Assembly: GCA_045598065.1 (NCBI GenBank)
Contig: JAZLLJ010000075.1
Coordinates: 1-15,895 of the forward strand
Direction: 5' to 3'
DNA length: 15,895 bases
From: RGIG426 sp045598065
GTDB lineage: Bacteria > Bacillota > Clostridia > Oscillospirales > Acutalibacteraceae
In this document: positions 6,633 to 14,283 of the stretch, piece by piece
How positions within the stretch are numbered: the first letter of the stretch is position 1
Layout of the letters: each line of letters starts with the position of its first letter
Made by a program: the position numbers and the translations under genes
The notes under the pieces: generated by a model
Database searches by the model: none
What the model was told of the DNA's origin: nothing
What the model saw: only the letters and a program-made list of their open reading frames with translations

Positions 6633-7883
6633 TTATTTGGTTTCGAGTTTTTTGAGGAATTCGTCGCCGGTGCCGTAATGCTCCACCACGTAGTCGATAT
6701 CTTTGTCGCCGCGGCCGGAGAGGTTGACGAGAATCGAGGCATGTTTGCCTTCGCGCGCGAGTTTAATGGCGCCTGCCAATGCGTGAGCACTCTCAATCGC
6801 AGGGATGATGCCCTCGTAGCGGCAAAGCAAGAAGAATGCTTCCATCGCTTCGTCGTCAAGCGCGGTAATGTAGTTCACACGGCCTTTGTCGTGGAGGAAC
6901 GCGTGTTCCGGGCCGACGCCGGGATAATCGAGGCCGCTCGCCACCGAGTAAACGGGATCGGGCTCGCCCTCTTTTTGGTTTTGAAGCAGGATGCTGTCAA
7001 AACCGTGCAGGCGGCCTTTGGTGCCGTACGCCATCGAAGCGGCGTGCTCACCGATGCCGGAGCCTTTACCGAGCGGCTCGACACCGTAAATCTCCACCGG
7101 ATCGGCAACAAACGGCAGGAACATACCAATCGAGTTAGAACCGCCGCCCACACAGGCGACTACCGCATCCGGCAGAAGGCCGGTCATGCCGATAAATTGC
7201 TCACGGGCTTCTTCACCGATGCACAGCTGGAAGTCGCGCACCATCATGGGGAACGGGTGCGGTCCTAAGACCGAGCCGATGCAGTAGATGGTGTCTTCGT
7301 ATTCGTTGAGATAGGCGTCAAACGCGGCATCCACCGCTTCTTTTAAGGTTTTCAGGCCTTTGGAAACCGGCACGACGTTTGCACCGAGGAGTTTCATACG
7401 GGTGACGTTGGGGGCTTGTTTGGCAATATCCACTTCGCCCATATAGATGTCACATTCCAGACCGAAATACGCGGCGGCGGTGGCAAGCGCCACACCGTGC
7501 TGGCCGGCACCGGTCTCAGCGATAATCTTTTTCTTGCCCATATATTTGGCGAGAAGACCTTCACCCATACAGTGGTTGAGCTTGTGCGCACCGGAATGGT
7601 TTAAGTCCTCGCGTTTGAGGTAAATTTGGGTTTGACCGCCGAGCAGACGGGACAAGCGCTCGCAATGGTACACCGGGGTGGGGCGACCTTGGAATTCTTT
7701 GCGGATGCGGCGCAGTTCATTGATAAATTGCGCGCTGTGGCAGATGGTGCGGTAGGCGGTTTCCACCTCGTCCATCGCCTTGTTCAGTTCCGGCGTCAGA
7801 TAGCGACCGCCGTACTCGCCGAAGTAGCCCTCTTTGTTCGGGTACTCTTTGAGATAGTTTTGATACTCCAGATACTTGTTCAT
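6633..7883 (-). CDS. trpB: Tryptophan synthase beta chain
   Basis: PLP enzyme that joins indole and L-serine to make L-tryptophan. The 416 residues show GEYGGRYLTPEL near the N-terminus, GRPTPVYHCERLS, then LKREDLNHSGAHKLNH with the PLP Lys101. AETGAGQHGVA holds the catalytic Glu123. VGGGSNSIG at 245-253 is the phosphate-binding loop, and the C-terminus has NLSGRGDKD. HSGAHKLNH replaces the more usual HTGAHKINN, which fits a clostridial subgroup rather than the E. coli type. The ATG has AAGGAG ten bases upstream. No trpA or other trp gene is adjacent, so it may act on free indole or pair with a distant TrpA. Expression should be controlled by the T-box leader just upstream. Downstream it ends at a shared bidirectional terminator. 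Confidence 0.95.
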   Translation of the reverse strand: MNKYLEYQNYLKEYPNKEGYFGEYGGRYLTPELNKAMDEVETAYRTICHSAQFINELRRIRKEFQGRPTPVYHCERLSRLLGGQTQIYLKREDLNHSGAHKLNHCMGEGLLAKYMGKKKIIAETGAGQHGVALATAAAYFGLECDIYMGEVDIAKQAPNVTRMKLLGANVVPVSKGLKTLKEAVDAAFDAYLNEYEDTIYCIGSVLGPHPFPMMVRDFQLCIGEEAREQFIGMTGLLPDAVVACVGGGSNSIGMFLPFVADPVEIYGVEPLGKGSGIGEHAASMAYGTKGRLHGFDSILLQNQKEGEPDPVYSVASGLDYPGVGPEHAFLHDKGRVNYITALDDEAMEAFFLLCRYEGIIPAIESAHALAGAIKLAREGKHASILVNLSGRGDKDIDYVVEHYGTGDEFLKKLETK

Positions 7884-7952
7884 TTTGACAACACTCCTTA
7901 ATCAAAAAGGTTTTTTGTATTGTCCGTTTGTTTGCGGGGGAGGCGGCAAAAT

Positions 7953-7983
7953 AAAAAACCTGTCCCTCAAATCGAGGGACAGG
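7953..7983 (-). terminator. Attenuator terminator of the trpB T-box
   Basis: On the minus strand, a 10-bp perfect stem CCTGTCCCTC / GAGGGACAGG with a 5-base loop is followed by TTTTTT. Its 5' arm overlaps the bases needed for the antiterminator, the hallmark of a transcription-level T-box. Confidence 0.9.
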
Positions 7984-8213
7984 AGACATTCCTGCGGTAC
8001 CACCCAGCATTGGCTGAAAAACAGCCCACTCTCGCCGTCTGCGGACACAGACGCTTCTTGGATAACGGGCGAAGTTCCCGTCTGCCATCGGATGAGACCA
8101 TCGTTTCGGCAGCCCTCCCAAGACCATTCGGCGACCTGTCGTGATACCGCGCTTCCACCGTCGGCGGCTCTCTTTCATCCGTGCAGGGGCTTACTTCCTC
8201 TTGTTCATCGGTT
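7953..8213 (-). promoter_or_regulatory. T-box riboswitch leader of trpB
   Basis: On the minus strand the leader carries the T-box GGGTGGTACCGCAGG (7991-8005) inside a classical antiterminator: GGG pairs with CCC and CAGG with CCUG around the bulge UGGUACCG. The competing terminator has a perfect 10-bp stem (7959-7968 with 7974-7983) and six U (7953-7958). Upstream lie a Stem I with the loop-E AGUA element (8192-8195), the AGAGAG bulge and a GGUGGAAGC apical segment, then two smaller hairpins. Uncharged tRNA should favour read-through into trpB. The specifier codon could not be fixed. UGG (8098-8100) and the overlapping AUG (8099-8101) lie in the right part of the loop, and a CGA also does. 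Confidence 0.9.
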
Positions 8214-8219
8214 TCTTGC

Positions 8220-8248
8220 ATTATAGCGCGGTTTTTTTCGCTTGTCAA
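8220..8248 (-). promoter_or_regulatory. Promoter of the T-box/trpB transcript
   Basis: On the minus strand, consensus -35 TTGACA (8243-8248) and consensus -10 TATAAT (8220-8225) with a 17-base spacer. Predicted start near 8213. It lies between the end of the permease gene and the T-box. Confidence 0.88.
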
Positions 8249-8270
8249 GAAGATTTTTTCGGAAAGTTTT

Positions 8271-9428
8271 TCATCCTCTCGAAAAGGCGTTCAAAGGGGA
8301 CATTCTTGCGGCGACGACGGCAGGGTAGGTGCCGCAAGCGGTGCCGAAAAGAAGTGTGGCAAAAAAGAGGAATGCCAAACGGCCGAACGACGGAGTGACG
8401 GGAATCCCGACAAGCCGAAGTCCGCCAATCGCCGCGCCGCCGCCGATAACGATGCCGGTTGCCGCGCCTGTAAAAGATACGGTTGCGGCTTGCAACAAGT
8501 ATTCAAAAAGAATACGCCGCCGTGGTGCGCCCAACGCTTTTTTGACGCCGATTTCCCGTACGTGTTCGGACACGGCGGAAAGTTGTGTCAGCAGGATGCT
8601 GATGCCGGCCATCATCACGGCCGCGCTGCCGGTGAGTGTCAATATGGCGGAGAGAAGCGAGAGCAAATGGGTTAATCGTTCTTTTTGTGTGGCCAAACTG
8701 TCGATGGAAAACGTGCCTTTTTCGGATAGAGCGGTGTTGATTTGTTTAGAGAGCGCGGCGCTGTCCTTGTTTGAGCGAATGGCCACGCGGTCAAACGATT
8801 CTTCTCCCGTCAGTGCCCAAACGGTGGAATAGGGAACAAGAAGCAACGGCGGCAACGTGCCGGTCAGATTTTTGAGTAAACTACTTTTGGCGTGGGCGGT
8901 ACCGATGACAGTCAGCGGAATTTCACCGTCTCCGAACGTGACGGTAACGGTATGTCCTGCGGCCGGAGCGGAGCCGAAGGCTTTTTTGGCGGCGGATTCT
9001 TCCATTGTGCAACAAAGCGCTTGCTTTGCCACGTCCTGCCGGGAGGGAAGACGGCCGGAACACAGGTCAATGGCCACCGCGTCGCCGGCGGTTTCATCTA
9101 CGCCGCAGACTAAAACCGAGCGGACCGAATCGCCTAAGACGGCGGTGGTGGTATACATAGAGAGAGGAGAGGCGGTATCAATCGGCGGCAGAGCGGAAAG
9201 ACGGGAAAAGGCATCGTAGTCTAACACGGTGTCGCCGGTGGCTTTTACCGCAAATCCGTCGATGCCGAGAGATTGCAGTTCTTTTTCGGCGGCGGCGGTT
9301 CCTCCGCGTGAAATGACCGAAAGAGCGGTAAGCATAGCGGCTCCCACGGCCAAAGATAAGACGGTCAGCGCCGTGCGGCCGGGCTTTCGCCACAGCTCTC
9401 GCCACGCGCAGGCAAATAAGGCGTTCAT
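8271..9428 (-). CDS. MacB/FtsX-type ABC transporter permease
   Basis: A 385-residue membrane protein. One N-terminal membrane segment (about 19-41, with GRTALTVLSLAVGAAMLTAL) is followed by a large external MacB-like domain. Three C-terminal segments enclose the typical FtsX motif VREIGVKKALGAPRRRILFEYLLQA, ending in YPAVVAARMSPLNAFSRG. This four-helix plan is that of MacB-type permeases, which transmit ATP-driven motion rather than form a channel. The ATG at 9428 is chosen because it overlaps the upstream stop as TAATG, with GAGGGAG about 12 bases before. The frame is open 64 codons further, but that stretch lies over the adaptor gene. No ATP-binding subunit is present in the gene or its neighbours. 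Substrate unknown; a role in export, lipoprotein release or signalling is possible. Confidence 0.88.
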   Translation of the reverse strand: MNALFACAWRELWRKPGRTALTVLSLAVGAAMLTALSVISRGGTAAAEKELQSLGIDGFAVKATGDTVLDYDAFSRLSALPPIDTASPLSMYTTTAVLGDSVRSVLVCGVDETAGDAVAIDLCSGRLPSRQDVAKQALCCTMEESAAKKAFGSAPAAGHTVTVTFGDGEIPLTVIGTAHAKSSLLKNLTGTLPPLLLVPYSTVWALTGEESFDRVAIRSNKDSAALSKQINTALSEKGTFSIDSLATQKERLTHLLSLLSAILTLTGSAAVMMAGISILLTQLSAVSEHVREIGVKKALGAPRRRILFEYLLQAATVSFTGAATGIVIGGGAAIGGLRLVGIPVTPSFGRLAFLFFATLLFGTACGTYPAVVAARMSPLNAFSRG

Positions 9429-10051
9429 TACGGCTGTTTCTCCCTCACTTTTTGTGGATTGCGGACGGCGCTTGGATTTACCAGTACGTGTTCGTTCTCG
9501 CATAACCCCTCTACAAGAAGGCCGTTGTCCGTTTGCTCGATAATTGTGACGTGCCGTTTGACGGCCTGTTCTTCTTCCAAAACGAATACGGCGGAAACCT
9601 CTTCTTCGGGAAGGAGCCACTCCTCATCGATTACAATCACGTTTTGGAACGATTGCACGGAAAGGCGTACGGCGGTTGTTAATCCCGGTTTTAAGCTATC
9701 GTCTGTTTGCGTGTCATCCAAAAACACTTCGGCGGCAAGCCCGGTTTTTCCGTTTTCCACCGTGGCTTCCTCTGCGATGGCTACCACAGTTCCCGGATAG
9801 GCGGCTTTTCGCAGACCGGCGCCGCTGACAGTGGCCGGCTGACCGATTTTTACGGTGTCCGCCAAACTTTCTCGTAAAAACAACTGTACGTGGGTGCGGT
9901 CGGATAGTTTCCCGGGTGCAAGAATGGTTTTTTCGGTAGGTTGTGGGTGAATCACGACCGTTTCCACCTCTTGCCGCGGCTGACAGAGTAGTAACAATAC
10001 AATAGCGGTCAAAGAAGCGGTAATCACAAGAGGCAACAAAACGCGTTTCAT
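9428..10051 (-). CDS. Short HlyD/MacA-like adaptor (efflux periplasmic-adaptor family)
   Basis: A 207-residue protein with one N-terminal membrane anchor (about 5-23, LLPLVITASLTAIVLLLLC) and an outside domain. LFLRESLADTVKIGQPATVSG resembles the beta-barrel part of HlyD/MacA adaptors, and GLTTAVRLSVQSFQNVIVIDEEWL followed by VFVLEEEQAVKRHVTI resembles the membrane-proximal domain. The lipoyl and coiled-coil hairpin portions seem missing, as the usual length is 350 or more. The ATG at 10051 has AAGGGAG eight bases upstream. A GTG nine bases earlier would overlap that site. It is coupled to the MacB/FtsX permease by TAATG, so the two should act together. No promoter was convincing upstream, although the divergent lgt promoter lies in the same gap. 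Confidence 0.75.
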   Translation of the reverse strand: MKRVLLPLVITASLTAIVLLLLCQPRQEVETVVIHPQPTEKTILAPGKLSDRTHVQLFLRESLADTVKIGQPATVSGAGLRKAAYPGTVVAIAEEATVENGKTGLAAEVFLDDTQTDDSLKPGLTTAVRLSVQSFQNVIVIDEEWLLPEEEVSAVFVLEEEQAVKRHVTIIEQTDNGLLVEGLCENEHVLVNPSAVRNPQKVREKQP

Positions 10052-10111
10052 AGGTATCACTCCCTTTTTTCACAAAGATAGTATTCGGCGGTGACTTTTG
10101 GAATATGCGAA

Positions 10112-10140
10112 TTGACAAAGAGAAAAAAACGAGGTACAAT
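10112..10140 (+). promoter_or_regulatory. Promoter of lgt
   Basis: -35 TTGACA (10112-10117), 17-base spacer, -10 TACAAT (10135-10140). Predicted start near 10147, leaving a leader of under 20 bases before the lgt ATG, with GAGGTG at 10154-10159 as ribosome binding site. Confidence 0.8.
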
Positions 10141-10164
10141 ACTTTTCGGAAATGAGGTGCACCT

Positions 10165-11160
10165 ATGGAACACTACGTGGAATTCCCGAAAATGGGATTA
10201 AAATTCAACTTACCGGACACGTTGGCAGAGTTTTCTTTGTTTGGAAACCCCATCACGATCAAGTGGTACGGTGTGATGATTGCGACCGGGTTTCTGCTCG
10301 CGGTAATTTACGCGTTTTCACGGGCAAAAAAATTCAAATTAAACGAGGATGCCATGTTCGACGTGGTGCTGGTTTCGACACTTTTGGCGTTTGTCGGAGC
10401 ACGGCTTTACTACGTGTTGTTTTCCATCCACCGCGACGATTATTTTGCCGATCCGCTCTCCATTCTAAAGGTGTGGGAAGGCGGCCTTGCGATTTACGGC
10501 GGACTGATTTTCGCGTTTATTACCGGATTGTGGATGTGCCGCGTTCGTAAAGTGGATACCCTTGCCATGTTCGATCTTTGCTCGATTGGATTTCTCATTG
10601 GGCAGACAATCGGTCGCTGGGGCAACTTCTTTAACCAAGAAGCGTTTGGCGGCAATACCAATCTGCCGTGGGGTATGACCGGCGATTTAATTCGTGAGGG
10701 ACGGAACGCCACGTCAAACTACAATTACAATGAATTGGTGCATCCGACGTTCCTCTACGAGTCGTTGTGGTGCTTGTTGGGATTTGTGCTGTTGCACATT
10801 CTCTCTGTAAAGGCGTACAACTTTAAAGGCAAAATCTTTGCTTCGTATATGGTTTGGTACGGAACGGGACGGTTTTTTATCGAAAGTTTGCGTACCGATA
10901 GCTTGAAAATCGGTCATATGCGTGTATCGCAACTGGTAGCGGTGCTCGCGGTCATCGGCGGAGTCGCGCTGTGGTTTGTATTCAAAGCCGCCGCTGAAAA
11001 AGCGCAGTTTGCCGCCGAGACGGTTGGAGATGGAGAATCGCTCGATACCATCGATATTGATTTGTCGGCAGAAGACATTGCTGTTGACGAGGCAAAGTCC
11101 GCCGATAATGAAGAAGCGGTTGAAAAGGAAGAAACGACGGAGGATACGCCGTCTGAATGA
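10165..11160 (+). CDS. lgt: Phosphatidylglycerol--prolipoprotein diacylglyceryl transferase (Lgt)
   Basis: Integral membrane enzyme that transfers diacylglycerol from phosphatidylglycerol to the lipobox Cys of prolipoproteins, the first step of lipoprotein maturation. The family signature GRWGNFFNQEAFG is at 150-162, with R151, N154 and E159 matching the key E. coli Arg, Asn and Glu. GRFFIESLR near 235-243 supplies R236 and E240. GGLAIYGG has Tyr111 where E. coli has His103, a variation I believe also occurs in other Clostridia. About seven membrane segments are visible. The last 45 or so residues form a very acidic tail (from about 287) beyond the normal Lgt end, probably on the cytoplasmic side. 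Single-gene unit with its own promoter and terminator. Confidence 0.96.
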   Translation: MEHYVEFPKMGLKFNLPDTLAEFSLFGNPITIKWYGVMIATGFLLAVIYAFSRAKKFKLNEDAMFDVVLVSTLLAFVGARLYYVLFSIHRDDYFADPLSILKVWEGGLAIYGGLIFAFITGLWMCRVRKVDTLAMFDLCSIGFLIGQTIGRWGNFFNQEAFGGNTNLPWGMTGDLIREGRNATSNYNYNELVHPTFLYESLWCLLGFVLLHILSVKAYNFKGKIFASYMVWYGTGRFFIESLRTDSLKIGHMRVSQLVAVLAVIGGVALWFVFKAAAEKAQFAAETVGDGESLDTIDIDLSAEDIAVDEAKSADNEEAVEKEETTEDTPSE

Positions 11161-11161
11161 A

Positions 11162-11199
11162 AAAACGGAGAGCACAGACGAGTCTGTGTTCTCCGTTTT
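11162..11199 (+). terminator. Intrinsic terminator of lgt
   Basis: A 17-bp stem (11162-11178 with 11183-11199, one G-U pair) with loop CGAG starts two bases after the lgt stop. The T-run is short (four T, part of the stem), but the stem is strong. The mirror A-run could allow reverse use. Confidence 0.85.
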
Positions 11200-11220
11200 C
11201 GGTTGTGCTTGAAAACGCCT

Positions 11221-11249
11221 TTGACAAAAGCGGAAGAAAATGGTATACT
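11221..11249 (+). promoter_or_regulatory. Promoter of the caspase-like/vWA gene
   Basis: -35 TTGACA (11221-11226), 17-base spacer ending TGG (extended -10), -10 TATACT (11244-11249). Predicted start near 11256. The leader is about 68 bases and ends with GGGAGGG seven bases before the ATG. Confidence 0.82.
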
Positions 11250-11323
11250 TACATTTACACAATGCTTTTTATGTGTTTTTTATACATAAATCCGGTGTTC
11301 TACGTAGATTGGGAGGGATATTT

Positions 11324-14200
11324 ATGTTTTGCCGAAATTGCGGAAATCCGTTGCGTGGAGAAGGGGATAACTGCCCCCGTTGCGGTGCTCCGGTGCCGCG
11401 AGACGGGGATGAAAAAGATCTCTGGTCGAACAGCAATGGAGAAGCGCCGGCGGAAACGTCGGTAGAATCGTTAGCGTACCCGACGGCAGAGTTCTCGATG
11501 CCGACACAAGAACTGCCGGTGACGGAGCTGCCGGTGACAGAGTCGCCGGTGATGCAACAGCCGATGCAACAGCCGTTTCAACAACAGCCGATGCAACAGC
11601 CGATGCAACAATCGATGCAACAGCCGATGATGCAACAGCCGATGTATACGACCTATCCTATGTATATGCCGCGGCCGCCCAAGCCGAAAAAGCCGCGAAG
11701 CACAAAAATCGCCCTTCCCATTGTGGCGGTGTGTGTGTCGTTCTGCTTGTTGGCCGGTTCTGTTCTCGGTATTTTCCTGGACAAACAGAAAACCGAGAAA
11801 GAAAACGAGATTTCCTATTTGCCCCAAGCCGGCGAGAAATTGGATATCGTCAACACCATTTCCTACGACTTAGACAAGATTGAAAAGCCCGATGCTTCGT
11901 CGTTCAGAACGTTTTCCACAACGCCGGATGCGCAGGTGGAAAAAGAAATTGCGGAAATCGGCGTTCAAATCGACGATGCGCTGAAAGATGTGAAAAAAGA
12001 GCATCCGACAGTTACGATGGACTCTTCCTACTACTATCTTTCGGCGGTGGCCAACCGTGCGCAAAGTTTGAGGTCGGAAAATAAAATACAAGGGTATTCC
12101 TATTCTTCTTACAGCGATAACTGTGTGCTGATTACCCTTAACAGCGGAAAAAAATATTTGTATGCACCGCAGATTGAGGGGTTAAAATCCGGTGCTTCCG
12201 GCGAATCCCCCGAATTGTACGTGACCACCATCCAACCGTATGCTTTTCAATTTGGTGACACGGCAACTCAAAGGGTTCAAGATGCGGCGGCGTTGGCGGA
12301 TGGATTGGATGCGTATGTCTATAATAACCAAGGAACGAGCGACGATGATTGCTTTGTAAATATTGAAGTGGATCCCAACGTGGCGGAAAATATGGGAAAA
12401 TACAATATCGTGCTTTGGGATTGTCACGGCTGCTACAATGAAGCGGTCGGCCCGACGTTGTGTATTGAAAATCCGGGTAATTTCTATCTTTATCAGGACT
12501 TTTCTTCGGATGAGCTGATGCTTTGTCACGGTGTGGGTGGCGATATTTTCTATTGCATTACGCCGAAATTTTTCAAAAATTACCTTCCGGACCATGCGCT
12601 GGACAACAGTATCATCTTCCTTGGTGCCTGCTACTCCTGCCGGGATGACCGCTTAGCCGACGTGCTTTTGGAAAAAGGAGCGGAGGCGGTTGTCGGATTT
12701 GACAATCCGGTTACTGTGTCGTATTGTGCGGATTTTACGTACAGTTTTATGAACGGCCTCACCCAAAGGAGCGGTTCTTCCTATTACACGGTGAGCGATG
12801 CTTTTGAAATGGCCATCGATGAGGTTGGAGAACGCAGTGAGTATATGGATGATGACGGCTCTATGGTCTATGCTTATCCGATTTTGCGTGGCAACAACCC
12901 GCTTTTCTCGTTGGATTTTTATGAACAGCACATTTTCTCCAGCCGAAACGTGGTGATGGTGTTAGACCGCTCCGGCAGTATGGACGGTGATCCGCTGAAT
13001 AAGACCAAAGCCGCCGCCAAAAAGTTTTCCGAAACCGTGACGGCGCAGGATGCCGCCGTCGGACTGGTGGTGTACGACGAATATGCGGAACAGTACAGCG
13101 GCTTCACGGTTTCTTCGTCGCTTCTCTCGCAAGCGGTTGACAAAATACAGAGCGGAGATACTACCAATATTGAATCCGGCTTGCGTACGGCGGCGGAGAT
13201 GTTCAGCAACGATGCCGACCAGAAGAAAATCATTGTCCTTATGAGCGACGGTTTGCCAAACGAAGGTTTGCTCGATGACGATTTGGTGGCGTATGCGGAC
13301 GAACTACGCTCCCAGGGCTTTATGATTTATACGCTGGGCTTCTTCTCGAATATGAGTAATGGCTACGACAAACAACAGGCTCAGCAACTGTTGAAAGACA
13401 TCGCGGACAACGGTTGCCATATTGAAGTGGATGACGTGAACAGCTTGGATCACTTCTTCCAGTCGTTTGCCGAACAAATCAACGGCCAGCGCTATATGTA
13501 TATCCGCATCGATCCTGCACCGGTGGAGATTGAGATTACCCACGACGGCGAGACGATCAGTTCGGATGAGGATCATCCGATCACCGAAACGGATTTCGGC
13601 GACTTGACGTATGAAATCTACGGCGACGGCAGTGTATATGATCCCGACGACTACGACGACTACTACGATTATGACGATTACTACGATTACTACGATTACG
13701 ACGACTACGACGACTACGACGACTACGATTACGACGACGATGACTACGACAACAATCATCACGGGAGCGGATCGAACACAGAAAAACTGGTGCGTGTCAT
13801 TCGCCTGAAATCCGGCGCGGATTATGAAGTGAACCTTCGCGGAACGGGACGTGGCGAACTGTTCTATACCATCAGTTTTATGGATGAGAACGGCGACTAT
13901 ACCGATGAACGCACCTTCGCAGGCATCAATATTACGCCGGACGTGCGCATCACCACCGAAGCCAGTGAAAAGACCGAAACGGTGATGAACGTGGATTCCG
14001 ACGGCGACGATACGGTGGATATTATTTATCGTGCCGGAGAGAATGCCAAGGCAAAGGAAGAAAAACAAGAGGAGAAAAAGACCAGTATCTTTGTGTATAC
14101 GACCATCGGTTCGGCGGCGTTGCTCGCGGTGTCTACGGTGGTGCTTTGCGTGCGTGTGTCCCGTCGCCGCCGCAAAAAACGTATGAGCGGTCTTGCCTAA
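11324..14200 (+). CDS. Membrane-anchored zinc ribbon, caspase-like and von Willebrand A domain protein
   Basis: A 958-residue protein, not recognised as a named family. In order it has a zinc ribbon (C3, C6, C17, C20) and a Met/Gln/Pro-rich linker (about 59-115). A membrane segment spans 129-152. An outside domain places WDCHGCY (H368-G369) before FLGACYSC (C436) and LLEKGAEAVVGF, the His then Cys order of clan CD peptidases (caspase, gingipain, clostripain, CHAT). A vWA domain has an intact MIDAS: D548-x-S550-x-S552, T613/T614 and D642. An Asp/Tyr tract (773-809), a small beta region with a DSDGDD calcium-like loop, a second membrane segment (922-943) and a basic tail RRRRKKR follow. Predicted topology has both ends inside and about 770 residues outside. 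The ATG at 11324 follows GGGAGG; 28 upstream in-frame codons overlap the promoter. Peptidase activity is inferred. Monocistronic. Confidence 0.85.
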   Translation: MFCRNCGNPLRGEGDNCPRCGAPVPRDGDEKDLWSNSNGEAPAETSVESLAYPTAEFSMPTQELPVTELPVTESPVMQQPMQQPFQQQPMQQPMQQSMQQPMMQQPMYTTYPMYMPRPPKPKKPRSTKIALPIVAVCVSFCLLAGSVLGIFLDKQKTEKENEISYLPQAGEKLDIVNTISYDLDKIEKPDASSFRTFSTTPDAQVEKEIAEIGVQIDDALKDVKKEHPTVTMDSSYYYLSAVANRAQSLRSENKIQGYSYSSYSDNCVLITLNSGKKYLYAPQIEGLKSGASGESPELYVTTIQPYAFQFGDTATQRVQDAAALADGLDAYVYNNQGTSDDDCFVNIEVDPNVAENMGKYNIVLWDCHGCYNEAVGPTLCIENPGNFYLYQDFSSDELMLCHGVGGDIFYCITPKFFKNYLPDHALDNSIIFLGACYSCRDDRLADVLLEKGAEAVVGFDNPVTVSYCADFTYSFMNGLTQRSGSSYYTVSDAFEMAIDEVGERSEYMDDDGSMVYAYPILRGNNPLFSLDFYEQHIFSSRNVVMVLDRSGSMDGDPLNKTKAAAKKFSETVTAQDAAVGLVVYDEYAEQYSGFTVSSSLLSQAVDKIQSGDTTNIESGLRTAAEMFSNDADQKKIIVLMSDGLPNEGLLDDDLVAYADELRSQGFMIYTLGFFSNMSNGYDKQQAQQLLKDIADNGCHIEVDDVNSLDHFFQSFAEQINGQRYMYIRIDPAPVEIEITHDGETISSDEDHPITETDFGDLTYEIYGDGSVYDPDDYDDYYDYDDYYDYYDYDDYDDYDDYDYDDDDYDNNHHGSGSNTEKLVRVIRLKSGADYEVNLRGTGRGELFYTISFMDENGDYTDERTFAGINITPDVRITTEASEKTETVMNVDSDGDDTVDIIYRAGENAKAKEEKQEEKKTSIFVYTTIGSAALLAVSTVVLCVRVSRRRRKKRMSGLA
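11552..11644 (+). repeat. In-frame Met-Gln-Gln-Pro coding repeat
   Basis: Seven or so degenerate copies of a 9-12 base unit around ATGCAACAGCCG encode the Met/Gln/Pro-rich linker just before the first membrane segment. A shorter repeat of CTGCCGGTGACGGAG-type units precedes it (11513-11551). Such tracts are prone to copy-number change without shifting frame. Confidence 0.85.
13645..13751 (+). repeat. In-frame Asp/Tyr triplet tract
   Basis: About 105 bases composed almost only of GAC/GAT and TAC/TAT codons encode an alternating Asp-Asp-Tyr run. Synonymous codons vary between copies, so it is an imperfect rather than freshly slipped repeat. The run ends in an Asn-Asn-His-His-Gly stretch. Confidence 0.9.
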
Positions 14201-14241
14201 AAGGTGAAAAACGAAAATTTAGAAAAATAAGGTTCCGGGGG

Positions 14242-14270
14242 TTGACATCACCGATTTGGTGTGGTATACT
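14242..14270 (+). promoter_or_regulatory. Promoter of tRNA-Gly
   Basis: -35 TTGACA (14242-14247), 17-base spacer ending TGG, -10 TATACT (14265-14270). Predicted start about 14277, seven bases before the tRNA. The same TGGTATACT box occurs in the promoter at 11221-11249. Confidence 0.85.
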
Positions 14271-14283
14271 ACCCCTTGTTCCT

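Noticed and set aside
7920..8248. Several short reading frames on both strands in the trpB leader
   Set aside because: The stretch is explained by the T-box stems, antiterminator and terminator. None of the frames has a convincing start.
11513..11644. Possible CRISPR-like short repeats
   Set aside because: The units are 9-12 bases, contiguous and in frame inside a gene. There are no spacers.
13304..14068. Minus-strand reading frame with a long valine/isoleucine run, and a plus-strand frame with a threonine run
   Set aside because: Both are shadows of the Asp/Tyr codon tract in the real gene. No start site or family match.
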